Part shown: in pieces, positions 20,990 through 32,446 of the stretch | Numbering within the stretch: position 1 is the first letter of the stretch | How the letters are laid out: each line of letters starts with the position of its first letter | NCBI GenBank assembly: GCA_022457065.1 | Contig: JAJGBQ010000006.1 | Span: 62,001 to 126,000 of the forward strand | Source: Curvularia sp. ZM96 | Taxonomy: Eukaryota; Ascomycota; Dothideomycetes; Pleosporales; Pleosporaceae | DNA: 64,000 bases | Direction: 5' to 3' | Notes under the pieces: generated by a model | Database searches by the model: none | What the model saw: only the letters and a program-made list of their open reading frames with translations | Told to the model about the DNA's origin: nothing | Made by a program: the position numbers and the translations under genes

Positions 20990-21120
20990 GGGAGATTATA
21001 GAGGACTTCTCGTAGAACAGCTATCTAAAGATGGGGACTGGGGGATTATGCGGGATTAGCGCGAATACTATAAGTAGCGGAAGAAAGATAGCAGGTATCG
21101 CGGTGTTCATACCTAGATAG
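20990..21120 (+). repeat. Relative of the 3346-3562 repeat
   Basis: GGGAGATTATAGAGGACTTCTCGTAGAACAG, GGGGACTGGGGGATTATGCGGG and ATTAGCGCGAATA parallel the units near 3.4 kb, at lower identity. Confidence 0.5.
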
Positions 21121-22532
21121 GAAATAGGAAACGGTGCACGATCCGCAGTTACAGCCGTAATGAACACGCAGCGAAACGGGCATAGCGAAACGGGCGCAGA
21201 GTTGCGAGCTACTAGGTTGAATTTGGAATAGAGTTCGATAAGGTTAAGGGCTAAGTCGAGTGAATAAAGTTAGCCTTTTAAGGACTATAGCACAGTAGGT
21301 TGTGGCTAGACCTTTGCATGTCCAACAGCCTTTAGACGCCATTATGCAGCGTTGTTAAAGAGGTATGTGCGGGATAGGAAATTAGGTGCGAAAATGCAAG
21401 CTTCCTTTCTAAAGACATCGTTTCTAGCTTTAAATAGATGCATAGACAGCGATGCTTAAGTAATCGATTCGAAGCATGATGGGGGAATAGAACACCAGCT
21501 GCACGTTCAACAACAGGGGGCCGGCTAGCGTTGAGCTAAGACCCGCGCTATCGCCCAAAGCAGATCTAAGGAAAGAATCCGCGAGCTCACTAAGCCTCAT
21601 CCACTACTACTGATGCACACCGCTACAACTTTGCGCAGTCTGACTTAACTTAGCACGTTGCTCAGAAGACGCGCTGCACGTGGTGTAGTGCAGCTTCTAA
21701 AGGCCGGGATGCAAGATGCGTTATAAACGAGAGATCTATGGCAGGTCTAGCACGAGACACTACGTGCTAAGGCCTATTTAGCTAACCTTTGCAAAGTATA
21801 GGTACCGTCCGCGACCTTCCAGGCGAGAAAACGAGACCTGTTAAGTAGATAACTTACTTCGAAGGACATAACTAACTACTAATAAATCAAGGCGGATTTG
21901 TTTACGCGTAGGAATAAAGCGAGCTAAGAGATAGTACGCTAAGGTGCCCTGCAAATGCATACGCAAGCGAGATAGCTTTTACGCCTAATTACTAGATTTT
22001 CGCAAGGTCTTTCGCGATTTCATCAAACGCCATGTTTAGAAAACATAATTTGTCGATGCGTCTTTGGATTACTCTTTCTGCTTTAGCTGTTAAATGCTAA
22101 CACTTGGGCAGCCCCTAGATAAATAATTTCGTTGTACATACTATCAGGGTCGTACAGCGAGATGCCCTTTTCACATTCGGATTTTCTATGATTTAGATAA
22201 TCAAGTAGTTAGTCACTTCTTGAGGTCGCGCTAAGCTAAACGACGGCTCTAATCCTTTCTCTAAGCATGTCTACCCGGATGCCTAGCATAGCGTCGTAAG
22301 GGCACAGCCTAGTAGGCGAAAGGCAGGGATAGATTGGGATTTATAAGTACCTCCTAATGCCGCGACCATCGCTTACAAATTGCTTTAAGCATACGATCTT
22401 AGCAAGAAGAGAGGTAGTAGGAGAGGTATAAAGAGGACGAATGTGCGTGCAAGATGGTTAATATCAGCTTACTTCTATCGCCCGCTGCATTACACAAGAC
22501 TAGCTCTAGGGAACAAGATATTAACGCTTAAC
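21121..22532. other. Degenerate intergenic DNA
   Basis: These 1.4 kb contain no frame or motif I recognise. The composition is mixed and it may be eroded transposon sequence. Confidence 0.35.
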
Positions 22533-23309
22533 ATGAAGTTTAGATTAAGCATTCCTCTCTTAGCCTTTAGTCTTTTTAACGCGGTTCGTGGCGATAGTAC
22601 GTCAGCCCTATTGCTTTTTAGATTTTACTAACACACTGTAGCTGTTCCGTGGGAGCGCCTTGAGCAGAACAACTCCGTGAGACACAAGTGTCCATCCATG
22701 ACCGCTCCAGAAACTGACAACTGCTAGGTTCTTCTTATCGTTGACTTGCAGGTTGGTCTCTACTAAGTGGCTCGCGACTGGGACCTGACCCTATACTGGG
22801 AAAACATCATCGCACACGCTTCTCTCGGAAAGCTTTTTAATCTTTCTGTCATCATGACTAGTTCCGCCCAGGAAGGACCTAACGGTTCTCTTCCTAAAGA
22901 ACTCCTGGAGATGTACCCTAACGCTCCACTCATCCAGCGTAAGGGTGAAGTCGAGTAAGTCCTATAGTTGACTCTAACTATCTCATACAAGCCTCTAAGC
23001 TAACAATTCCCCAGCGCATAGGATAATGCCGACTTCCGCGCCGCTGTTAAAGCAATAAATAGAACCTAAGTTATTATCGCTGGCATCACAACTGACGTCT
23101 GCACGGCCTTCCTCGCGCTCTCTCTCCGCGCTGAAGGCTACTCCGTCTTCGCTAACGTTGAGGCCTTGGGCACGACGACAGCGCTCGTGCGGGACGTAAC
23201 GAATATGCGCATGTAGGCCGCGGGGGTGCAACTCGTGAGCTTGTTTAGTATAGTATGTAACTTGATGCGCGATTGGAGGAACTTCCCTGGAAGTGCGGTG
23301 TTGCCTTAG
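22533..23309 (+). pseudogene. Secreted isochorismatase-like (cysteine hydrolase) pseudogene
   Basis: A signal-peptide-like start (MKFRLSIPLLAFSLF) is followed after probable introns by ARDWDLTLYWENIIAHASLGK, TSSAQEGPNGSLPKELL and MYPNAPL. Then come VIIAGITTDVCTAFLALSLR, with the family's catalytic-Cys context (ITTDVC), and SLFSIVCNLMRDWR. Several stop codons (TAA/TAG) interrupt the frame at positions where the family has Gln or Trp, as C-to-T or G-to-A changes would produce. At least four are visible (about 22763, 23021, 23072 and 23214). The order of motifs is otherwise complete, so decay was by point mutation and not truncation. Confidence 0.8.
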
Positions 23310-23439
23310 GTAGATACGTATATGCCGGTTTATAGATTTTTAGCCAGGGGTCATGCGGCGGCGAGTAGAAATAGGTCAGTTACTGCGGCATAGACAGGGC
23401 TTATTTAATTCACAGAAGTAAAAACTAGGACAGAGGTAC

Positions 23440-24591
23440 CGTGTAGAGGAGGTCATCGCGGAGAGTATAGTAAAGGCGTTCGCACCCAGCAAGATCCCAA
23501 TACCAATCAGCCGCTCCTAGTCCACGCGCGTGCTTTTCGATTGCTCGTCCACCGTCTATGCGTCAATATTTGGTGTCATACACTGATGAGTTCACCTGTT
23601 CTCTGAAGTTCGATATCGTCCTAATCAAGGGTATGTCCATAAATGTCGCATGCTGTGTGCCATTGATGCCGATGACCGACCTCCAGCCTGTCAGGCATGA
23701 CCACAAGTCGTCCCACGAGGTGTCGTTTCCAGTTAATAGATATTCTCACCCAGCGCGAGATACGGCTTGTCGAACCTCAGATCACCAGAGGCCCTTGATA
23801 ACGGCCCGTTGTAATTGACGCCGGACACATAACGTGAATCTTTAGCTAGCACGTACGCAGCCAACGCTCCACCAAGCGAATGACTGAAGACTCCGACCCT
23901 GAGCTTGTTGGTGTATCTGGGGAGGCCAGACAGTCGGCCGGTCTAAGCTGCCTTAAGAACGTTGTTAAGATCAGCGGCTTGCACGAGCATCATGCTCTGC
24001 ATTAACCCAAATATGGTGTCCGGTGCGCTCCAGTTCAAGCGTTCTTGTTAATTGCAGATGGCAAGCTTGCCGTCGGGAAATTCTACTGCTCTCGGTGCAT
24101 AGGTGTGATCCACCTCAATGACGGTGAAGCCAGTGCTTGCTATGGCTGGAAAGATTGCGCCATACACCAACCGTGACTGACTGAGACCAGGCGAAAAGAG
24201 ATGCAGAGGGGCTTTGTCCTAATATCGAAGCAGTGTAGTTCCCGTCGCACAGCTCCGGAGCTGCAGCCTTTTAAAAGTACCATTCGGCAGCGTGTCTGCA
24301 TTTGCTATCAAAGATCATCGCTGCCTTCCACGGCATGTATTCGACCAGTAACGGTCAGGAACAATGTCGGTTGACCAAGTCGGGCTTAAAGATCGTGACC
24401 ATCAACTTCCACAGCTCTTCTCTTAATGACCAGGGGTCGATCCTATCGGTATGCAGGACATGATCCTTGATCGAGACTGGATGAGGGCCCAGTTTCGTTG
24501 GTAGAGTTGTCCGAGAAGTTCCTTTTGCAACCACTGGCGAACTGGAGATGCTGACAAGGCAAAGGATAAGAAGGTTCCCAAGATGAAACAT
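23440..24591 (-). pseudogene. PAF-acetylhydrolase-like secreted lipase pseudogene
   Basis: It starts at ATG 24591 with a signal-like MFHLGNLLILCLVSISS, then GPHPVSIKDHVL and RIDPW, typical of fungal PAF-AH-like alpha/beta-hydrolases. Downstream, LHLFSPGLSQSRLVYG, then VIEVDHTYAPRAVEFPDGK, VGVFSHSLGGALAAYVL (nucleophile Ser) and GTQHATFMDIPL (likely catalytic His) appear in order. The minus-strand reading is interrupted by several stops (for example after GKLAICN, after NVLKAA and after SSVYDTKY) and by frame changes. All conserved landmarks remain, so it is a point-mutated, recently dead copy. Confidence 0.78.
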
Positions 24592-24896
24592 GTCCGTTTA
24601 CCAATGAGAGCGTGCGACGTTTTCAATCAAGACGGGCCCTCGGCGACTGAAAGGTAACATATATAGTGATGGGTTTGAATCCCAGTTACCAACGGAATGT
24701 GCGGGTTCGTCGCTCGACATGACACGTCTCCCAAGAGCTGTTTTCTACGCTATCCCTATCGAGTTTGGTGAGCTTATGTCTAAAGTCACGCTGTGTGTTA
24801 CGTCCCATAAGCTTCTGGAATTACAATTAGGCGCAATGCATCGCAAAGGTAGTTAGATTGCTCGCTGGGAGAAGGTTTGAGCACATTAGTCCGTAG

Positions 24897-25232
24897 ATGT
24901 CTGCTCTACTTGGCAACCGAGTGCACTGCAAGACCAAAGCCGGCAATAAGATTGATGTGCACTACCGCGGCACCCTCGAGAGCGGCGGCAGTGAATTTGA
25001 CGCATCGTACAACCGTGGACAGCCGCTGAGCTTCACTGTCGGACACGGCCAAGTCGTCAAGGGTTGGAACCAGGGCCTGCTCGATATGTGCCCTGGTGAA
25101 TAGCGTAAGCTCACTATCCAGCCCGATTGGGCCTACGGATCGCACGCCATGGGCCCTATTCCGGCGAACGCTGTTTTGGTCTTTGAGTCGGAATTGGTAT
25201 CGATCAACGGTGTCGGTAGGGACGAGCTATAA
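24897..25232 (+). pseudogene. FKBP2-like ER peptidyl-prolyl isomerase with one nonsense codon
   Basis: The sequence DVHYRGTLESGGSEFDASYN, GQPLSFTVGHGQVVKGWNQG and GPIPANAVLVFESELVSI is an FKBP domain. It ends in RDEL, an ER-retention-type tail. A TAG at 25101-25103 interrupts the frame right after DMCPGE. The rest of the domain continues in the same frame to the TAA at 25230. The signal-peptide exon expected for FKBP2 is not evident upstream. Loss by a single C-to-T type change is the simplest reading. Confidence 0.8.
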
Positions 25233-26004
25233 GCGGTAGCCAGGTGACGAGGTGCTGGAGGTACGCGATGAACATACAACGACATATAACGACCCCTTAC
25301 AATGCAGGGTACATGATAAGAACCTGGCAATACAAGATTTGTTGACATTCCTGTATTAGGCCTCGGCGCATCAGGATACACTTTCTGCGCAATTATCCGC
25401 CCGTGCTCACTATCAATGTGAGGTTGACATGATTCCGAGGCGCAACTGCAAAGGACATTAGTAACAAAACAATTTATCACCCGTGCTAACAATCGACCAT
25501 CTCGCGTCGTCGGTCTGAGTGCTTTCATGTCCACTAGATGGTATGGATTTTTTGTCGATTTTGTCGATACGGGTGCGTATGCATCACTCACGTCTCACTT
25601 TACATCTGTTGACTATGGTTGGTCTACATGTCAACCGCACAACCGCGACTGCCAACACTACCAGCATGGGTTTTACTAAATCGAGTATTCTATTGTTCCT
25701 ATCAATGTGTATGAGACAGACCCACCACTCGCCGTCCATCAAGCTAACACGACTCTCGCATATACGTAATCCCCCCCACCTAAGTTCTTGACAGCAGAAC
25801 TTCACGTTTGACACGTTCCGCACATCCGCATTTTCGGGACGCCGATTTCCAAGTTCATCTGAATTACAACTAGTCTCGCCATAGCCAACCTGTAGGGCCG
25901 CCATCTTCTTCCCACTGTCAACACAAGCTAGGCTCTGCTGTGCCACGCGCAAGTCGAAATCTCTCGCTACGATTTTCCCCCTATATACTTCTTACAGTTT
26001 GACG
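25233..26004. other. Intergenic, nothing recognised
   Basis: No supported gene or repeat lies between the FKBP relic and the tyrosinase stop codon. Confidence 0.4.
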
Positions 26005-27208
26005 TTAGTACGGCTTCTCCGCACCCTGCTTATACTCATACTGATAACAATACTTTCTACTACTTGTATTCATCAGCTCACCCAATTTCCTCGATTTGTC
26101 CAGAAATCCAAAATGCACCACCGTATCCAGCGTCGCGTTCTCGCTCGGTGGGTTGTTCAGTGTCGTAACCGTGCCAGAGAGTGCATGCGTCCTCTTGTGT
26201 GGATTCTGCATCTGCCACTGCGCCCACATATTATCGATCATTCCATGGTGGAGATAGAATGTTGGATCCGAAGGCGACGCAAACTGATCTGACATGCTGA
26301 TACCTACAGATAAGTGACCACTACGGTGCGGTCCCACCTTGCTCGGGTCTGAGTTCAACTTTGTGCCCAGTGCGTCCATCGTGTCCTGGAAGTCGCTAAT
26401 CGTCGGTGCATCAAGCAGCTCCTGTACAACGTCTTCCCCGAGGTTCGGGCTGAGAGCGTTGTTGAGGTCTCTGTACACGCAGTGCGGGGTATAATTCAAC
26501 GCATCTATCGCAAGAGTTTGTTTCAGGAGCTCCTCGCCCTTGAAGTTGCGGAACCCCGTCGTGATATTGGCAAACGGGCCATCTTCAATGCAGCCTCCGC
26601 CCTTCCCACGGGGAAACGTGTGATTCCCGATATAGACTGCTGCCGCGCTTGCATTCCAGTACCCGTCGCCGCCGAGGCTCGTCGCGCTGCCGTCGAATAG
26701 CGGACTGCGGGCTAAATCGTCGGCCCACCAGGGCCAGTTCCAGTACGGAAGGGTGCCTTGAAATCCGCACTCGTCGACGAGGGCTTTCTCAAAGAGGTGC
26801 AGAAAGTGACGGTGCCAGGAGAGAAAGACACCATTGGCGTGAATGAGTAGTGTGTTGTTGATGTGGGCAGCGGTGAAGTCCTCGAATCTGGATGTGGCAC
26901 CCGGAGCAAACTCCTTTGGCGATTTAGGGGGTAGCTTCATTAGGCATTCCACGCTACCTGTGAATTCGATACGCTCCGCAGAGGTTAATGCACTCCTGTG
27001 GACTTTGTCAGCGCTATGTCTATTGTGCTCATTTCTTAACTTTTGTGTACCATTCTTTGCGGATGCGCATGTTTGATGTATCGCATTTGCTAGAGTTGGC
27101 GGGATGTTCGTAATGAGGAATTAAGGCGTGTGCCGTGGAAGATAGCACTGCCGTGACGAGACAGAGGGTGATTCCCACTTTCCCAGTTGAAAGGACAGAG
27201 TTGAGCAT
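26005..27208 (-). CDS. Secreted tyrosinase (type 3 copper oxidase)
   Basis: Exons 27208-27051 and 26995-26005 join across a 55-bp intron (GTACAC...CCACAG) to 382 aa. A signal peptide precedes a Cys-containing start and RIRKEW, then a SAERIEF segment. The CuA site has H97, H105 and H114 (...HINN...IH...FLSWHRHF). The CuB site has H276/H280 (PHRSGHLSVG) and YLHHGMIDNMW (about H302/H303). These six His bind two coppers to oxidise monophenols and diphenols to quinones. The length fits the short, secreted fungal class without the C-terminal lid domain. The frame is intact, in contrast with the dead genes just upstream in the window. The 3' boundary follows from the stop at 26005. Confidence 0.9.
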
Positions 27209-27375
27209 GATGAATGATTCGAGTAATTCGATTTTGATCAGATATCAGGGAAATAGTTCAATGAGGATGATGAGGAACTGGCAACGGATGTAGATTGCTC
27301 AGATGGTCTTGAACGCGACATTGTCTTATATATTATGAATGCGATCTCATTGTCTAGTATTCCTAAGCTCGTGAA

Positions 27376-27470
27376 GGGTAAACAACGCTTACAAAGGAAC
27401 AACGCTTACAAAGGAACAACGCTTACAAAGGAACAACGCTTACAGAGGAACAACGCTTACGAAAAAAGGT
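27376..27470. repeat. Tandem 17-bp repeat, five copies
   Basis: The unit AACAACGCTTACAAAGG occurs five times in a row with one or two substitutions, about 170 bp upstream of the tyrosinase start. It may affect that promoter, but this is not shown. Confidence 0.8.
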
Positions 27471-29186
27471 TACACGAGTTACTTTCCTACAAGAAAAAAA
27501 GCTAAACATTGCTGAACACTCTTTAAGCAAGTGAGAATAGAACGCGAAAGGGTGTTGGGGCTAACGTTCTGGGCAAGAGGAGGGGTAGTGTAGGTTCCCG
27601 TCCCGGTGGTATAGGGTAGTACTTAGACTCAGTGACGCCCGGGCGTGTACGCCTTCCCCCCGACAATGTAAATCTTAGTGGTCTCATTGGCTAGCAACGC
27701 TGACCGCATCTTGAATTGTTCTAATTAGATGTATAAGAGAGGACCATGGTAATCCAAGCTCTACGCCTTGGAGCTCAAGAATTCATGGGCCGGGGTTGTG
27801 TGACGCCGAGCGCCGTACGAGCTGTATACGGAGGGTCGTACTAGCTGCAGGAGAAAAGAATGGCCAAAGCGGACCATGCGGGGAAGCTTGGCGGCCCGAT
27901 CAGATGATGCTACATAATACCGCCAATATGCACACGAACATGATCGGAACCGCTTAGTGCGAAAGAGACCTACAATGCAGCAGTGTTAGGCATTAGCGAA
28001 AGTAATTAACAATACCTAAGCAAATACCATCGCAAATCAATGAACAGTAAGGATTAGTCCGCAAACGATGGTCCGCAGCCGCCGCTAGTAACGGATGAAG
28101 GCAGGTAATCTTGCGGTCTACACCATCAGACAGCGCTATAGCTTCAAGGTGGAGCGAAACCTACCTTTACACGTACCGCAGCCTCTGGTGGAGACCTTGG
28201 CGACTTCCATAGACTTATTAACCGTAAGCAGTATCGAGCAGGAGATGTAGTGTGTTGTGAAGTGTATTCTCTTGTGTACTGAGATGTCCGTGATCTAAGC
28301 TTATATACATGAAGTAGTGGGCTGATTGGCTAGCGGATAGTCCACGTGACCATGCAAGGTGCCCTGGGCTTACATTAACTCCAGTCAACATGTCGTACGA
28401 TACCACCTTGTGCGGTTTGCAGTTTTGTGGTCGCTGGATCTTGCCTCCCCTGGCCTTACCGCGTTCGGTCATACGGTTCTGAGTGGAGGGGCGGGGCCAT
28501 CAACACACGCAAGCGTTTATCCGGCGACCGACGATGGTCTTCGAAGCAACGTGCCTGGTACCGCCTGCAGCTGAACAAAGGAGAGTGTTGGCGGGCGGCT
28601 ATTTCCGCGCGAAAGGGACGTAGCGTCATGCACCTACTGGCGCCTTCCGTCCCATGGGCAAGTTTCCGCGACTGGTGCTGCTGACAACGCCGGACGTGCG
28701 TACCGGTATTTGTCAGCCCGCTATTTCGCTTCCGGTCTTGACTCGCGTTCCAACTTTGTCCGATGCACGGACGACTAAGTGAAAAATCGTACTTGATAAA
28801 GAGTGTAAACGCGTTAAATTGGGCCTCGAATGAATTGACCAATTAGCGGGACGAATTCGGTGGAGACCGGACTTTACGTATCCCAATTCGACGATACAAC
28901 AACCAACTCTTGGAGGTCGACTTGGTAATCCGAATTCTGTCGACCACGAAATTCGAAGCATTTGTCAGTGTTCCACCAGCTAGTGTGGCGTCAAATACAG
29001 CTAGAAGGCTCTATAAAAGCCGTCGCTCGTGGCTCTTTCCGGGACGTCACAGCTTTCAGTCCTCCGCCTACAACAACAGTTCCTCCGCTACATTTGAATC
29101 TCTTTAGCCTCATCAACGTCCAAGAGCTGACTCCAGAATCTGCAATACATCTCGCATAACATTCTACATTAACTTCGTCACTCAAA
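27471..29186. other. Intergenic, no supported gene
   Basis: Several frames of 60-130 codons on both strands look non-coding (no family motifs, mutually overlapping). The last 200 bp must contain the SDR promoter. Confidence 0.4.
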
Positions 29187-30124
29187 ATGCCGTCCTACGT
29201 CGTCACTGGAGTGTCCCGAGGCATTGGTGTAAGTAACCTCTCAACCAACGTTCGCAACATTGAGGACTGACTTCAGCCTCCAGTGGGCCTTCTTGAACGA
29301 GCTCAGTGCCGATTCGAACAACACGGTCATCGGCCTCGTGCGCAACGCGCCGGCGACAGAGAAGCGAGTGAAGGAAGAGCTCAGCGGGCGCTCCAACATC
29401 ACCATCCTGCACGCAGACCTCACCAACTACGACTCGTTGAAGGTAAACCCCTAGCCGTCAGCGCCAAAACCTCCCGCGTCCAGACCTGACCCTCACTCTC
29501 TAGAAAGCCGCCGCCGACGTCTCCGCCCTCATCAACGGCAAAATCGACTACCTCCTTGCCAACGCCGGCTACGTCTCCCAATACGACGCCTACGACGACA
29601 TCGGCAGCCTGGGCGCCGACCCCGCCGGCCTTACCGCCGAATTCCGCTCCATAATGGACACCAACGTCCTGTCCAACATCCACCTCTTCAACGTCTTCCT
29701 CCCCCTCGTCCTCGCCGGCCCCACCAAAAAAGTAACAATCATCTCCAGCGGCGTCGGCGACCTCGACCTCACCAACGACTACGAGCTCGAGCTCGGCCCC
29801 ATCTACTCCATCTCTAAGGCCGCTGTCAACATGCTGGTCGCCAAGTTCAACGCGGCGTATAAGAAGGATGGTGTGTTGTTTCTTGCTGTGAGCCCCGGCT
29901 TGGTGGATGTCGGGCACTACGCGAAGCCGGAGGATATGGAGCCGAAGCATTTGGAGCGTCTGGGGAAGATGATGAACAGTTTGAGCAAGTATGCGCCGGA
30001 TTTTAAGGGGCCGATTCAGCCCGAGGAGTCGGCTAACAAGGTCTTGTCTGTGATGCACAAGGCCACTCTGGAGAAAGACGGCGGTGCTTTTCTGTCGCAT
30101 TTGGGGAATAAGACTTGGCTATAG
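29187..30124 (+). CDS. Short-chain dehydrogenase/reductase
   Basis: Exons 29187-29228, 29284-29442 and 29504-30124 join to 273 aa. The introns are 55 and 61 bp (donors GTAAGT and GTAAAC). The N-terminus shows the NAD(P)-binding TGVSRGIG loop, then NAGY and the catalytic YSISK (Y168, K172) with an upstream ISSG Ser. This is the classical SDR set for an oxidoreductase acting on carbonyl or alcohol groups; the substrate cannot be read from sequence. The C-terminal part has SPGLVDVG and EESANKVL, as in atypical fungal SDRs. It is GC-rich in codon third positions and undamaged. Confidence 0.88.
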
Positions 30125-30261
30125 GTTGTGCTTTAGGAGACAGGAATACATTTTACGTGAAACGAATGAATTGTAGCTAGCGCATAATATAATAGCACGG
30201 TGTGGCTCCTCTATTGTCTATGTTTTTGCGGTCGTGTTTTCGCAGCCTGCTTACTCCGCTC

Positions 30262-30727
30262 CACCATCCACGCTAGTGACGACAAGCTGGTAGCAGCGGC
30301 CACAGAGTTAGCAGAAGAGATGAATGTCCCCGCATGGCTACTTGAGCTGGCAGACGACCAGCTCGAGTTTGACAATGCTGCTGGGCTTCTGGTGCGCTAC
30401 TCCCTGGCCGAGGCAAAAGAAGGCTCGGACGGGTACTCGATGCACGCAGTGCTGCATAGATGGTGTGGGCAGCTGGCAGATAGCAAGGAGTGCCGCGAGC
30501 TGTGCTGCATAGCGGCAGGACTAGTGGCAACGAACGTGTCGCTAAAGTCAGATGCAGAGTTCAGGCGAAAGGGAAAGCGGCTACTAGCACATAGTATCAG
30601 CATAAGCCAGCGTATTAATGAAGGGCTTGTGAGTAGCGGGCAAGACGGAGTAGAAGCGAAGGGTGCGTCTCGCTACTTAGGGACGGACATTAACCAATCA
30701 GCGCTCTTTCGCTGGCACAACCGGTGA
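30262..30727 (+). pseudogene. NB-ARC/TPR gene fragment (winged-helix region)
   Basis: The frame reads ELAEEMNVPAWLLELADDQ, then NAAGLLVRYSLAEAKEG and YSMHAVLHRWCGQL. This is the stretch at the end of the NB-ARC module, before TPRs, in fungal NB-ARC-TPR proteins. There is no P-loop upstream and no TPR array downstream; the frame stops at 30727. It could be the displaced 3' portion of the HET-NB-ARC gene that breaks off at 18917, since orientation and order agree. A segment of about 150 aa would then be missing between the two. Confidence 0.65.
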
Positions 30728-30770
30728 ACGGACTGCTATCTGTGCCAGCAAACGGACGCTGATTGGCTGA
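30691..30770. repeat. Short inverted repeat, 30-bp arms
   Basis: ACCAATCAGCG...GCTGGCACA (30691-30720) is matched in reverse complement at 30741-30770. It overlaps the end of the NB-ARC fragment, so the fragment's final codons may derive from a small foldback insertion. Confidence 0.5.
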
Positions 30771-31267
30771 CGCTTCACGTATAGGCTTGGCGCCGCTACG
30801 GACACAAACAGCGATTTGCGCCCTCCAAAATCCAGAGCCGCTCTACCAACATTGTGCTAGGCTAGTTGCTAGTTCCACGACTGGATTAAAAAAGATAGCT
30901 GTGCGTCTGACCGTGGGTACTTGATTCTCCTCGCACTGATTCGGGCATGTAAAGGAGTATCGCTGATTGGATCAAGTGATCCTAAAGTTGAGTGGTAACA
31001 ACATGTTGATGGCTGAAGGCTAATTTATCTACAACTTGTGTTGAGCCATTAGGGCTATCTGAGTTTGTTATTATCCTATATAATTTTAAAACAGGTGCCC
31101 CAAAAGCCGTAAGAAAGAGCAACATCTTGCCCGCAACGAACATGAAAATTGCTTATGTAATCAATCTCAGTTCACCCCTCTCTGTGCTAGCAATACCAGC
31201 CCGGGACAACTATTTCTCACGTCTCAAGCGAAGATCCACCCGCGCATATAGACACATAGACGACTTA

Positions 31268-31744
31268 ATGCGGCTGCTGAGTACCACAAGCGATGATAGA
31301 GTCAGATAGACTGAGGACTTGGTCGAACAAAATATCCCCCCATATGCGATCCTGTCGCACACCTGGAAAGAAGGGCAGGAGGTGACATTTGCCGATCTGA
31401 AAGATCTCGATACTGCAGAAGACATCGACGCACAAAGCAAAGAGGGACATCAGAAGATCCGCTTCTGTGCACAACAGGCTAAGCTTGATGGTCTGGACTA
31501 CCTCTGGGTTGACATCTGCTGCATCGACAAGTCGAATAACACGGAACTCTCAAAAGCGATCAACTCCATGTTTCGATGGTACCAGAACGCCAAAAAGTGT
31601 TATGTATTGCTATCAGACGTCGAGAATGACACTTTGGAAGGAGACGGCGAGTCAGTTTTCAGGAAGAGCAGGTGGTTTACCCGAGGCTGGACGCTTCAGG
31701 GGCTTCTGGCTCCTCACTACTCTGACTGCTGTCGTTCGAGGTAA
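31268..31744 (+). pseudogene. HET-domain fragment
   Basis: From an MRLLS start the sequence runs into a TAG at 31307-31309, then continues in frame with IPPYAILSHTW, KIRFCAQQ, YLWVDICCIDK, YQNAKKCYVLLSD and RGWTLQ. The HET domain then ends abruptly and unrelated sequence follows. Both the early stop and the missing C-terminal half mark it as dead. With the ankyrin piece at 32.1-32.4 kb it may be the remains of one HET-ankyrin gene. Confidence 0.75.
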
Positions 31745-32012
31745 CACTGGGCGTCTGTAATGGAACCATCTCTGGCTCGCAGTAAGTATGGCAATTACTT
31801 GCCCACTGTTCGATAGATTGCGTTGAATCTTTAGGCGTTAATGACTGCGAAGAAATCGCTTGGAGGGTCTCGGGTGTCAGAGTTAGCGTTCGCGACGTGT
31901 TGTTGGGCTGGCTGCCGTGGCGGCTTCTGGAAGGGGGTAGCTTCCGGCGTTTCGGGGATGGCGAACGGCTGCGTATCTGCTCGAGATTAGGACATGAAAG
32001 CACTCGCTTCAT
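31677..32012 (-). CDS. Possible Ser-rich protein, doubtful
   Basis: This is an ATG-initiated 111-codon frame rich in Ser, Pro, Arg and Lys (SRSPSPKRRK), overlapping the broken end of the HET fragment on the other strand. No family is recognised. It may be a chance frame or the start of a sequence that was joined to the HET fragment by rearrangement. Confidence 0.2.
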   Translation of the reverse strand: MKRVLSCPNLEQIRSRSPSPKRRKLPPSRSRHGSQPNNTSRTLTLTPETLQAISSQSLTPKDSTQSIEQWASNCHTYCEPEMVPLQTPSVTSNDSSQSSEEPEAPEASSLG

Positions 32013-32139
32013 CTTGCTCCCGAAGTATGTCGCTGCATGCGGAGATGGGTTATGAGTTAGAGCGGAGATAGCTGTTTTTTAGCGGTGTTTGTTTTGAAGC
32101 CAAGCCAAGCAGCAGGGTTCGGAGACGTTCCGAGATAAC

Positions 32140-32446
32140 GACGCGCGATTACTGGACGCGTTTCCAATGGGCTGTCGAGAATGGGAACGGGGATGTTCTT
32201 GTTCTGTTACTCCAGGCTGGGAAGATTGACTTGAATGCAAGGGACAGCACCGGGTGGACGCCGCTGATGTTGGCGGTACAAGACGGACACAGAGGCAGAG
32301 TTGAGGCGCTGCTTACCGTTGGAAAGGCTAGCGTTGAGGCGAAAAACAGCAGCGGATCGACGCCGCTTAAGATAGCGGTACGTCACAAACGCAAAGATAC
32401 AGTCGAGGTGCTGCGTTCACATATTAAACGTATGCCAAAGACATAA
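32140..32446 (+). pseudogene. Ankyrin-repeat fragment
   Basis: Two to three ankyrin units are visible (NARDSTGWTPLMLAVQDGH and EAKNSSGSTPLKIAVRHKR) ending at a stop. There is no ATG at a sensible start and no upstream domain in frame. It is probably the 3' end of the disrupted HET gene just upstream. Confidence 0.6.

Noticed and set aside
24897..25232. FKBP gene kept as a functional short protein ending at the TAG
   Set aside because: The remaining domain, including the RDEL tail, continues in frame after the stop, so the short form would lack a complete fold.
28456..28842. 128-codon minus-strand frame
   Set aside because: No motif, and it overlaps other equally long frames on the opposite strand.
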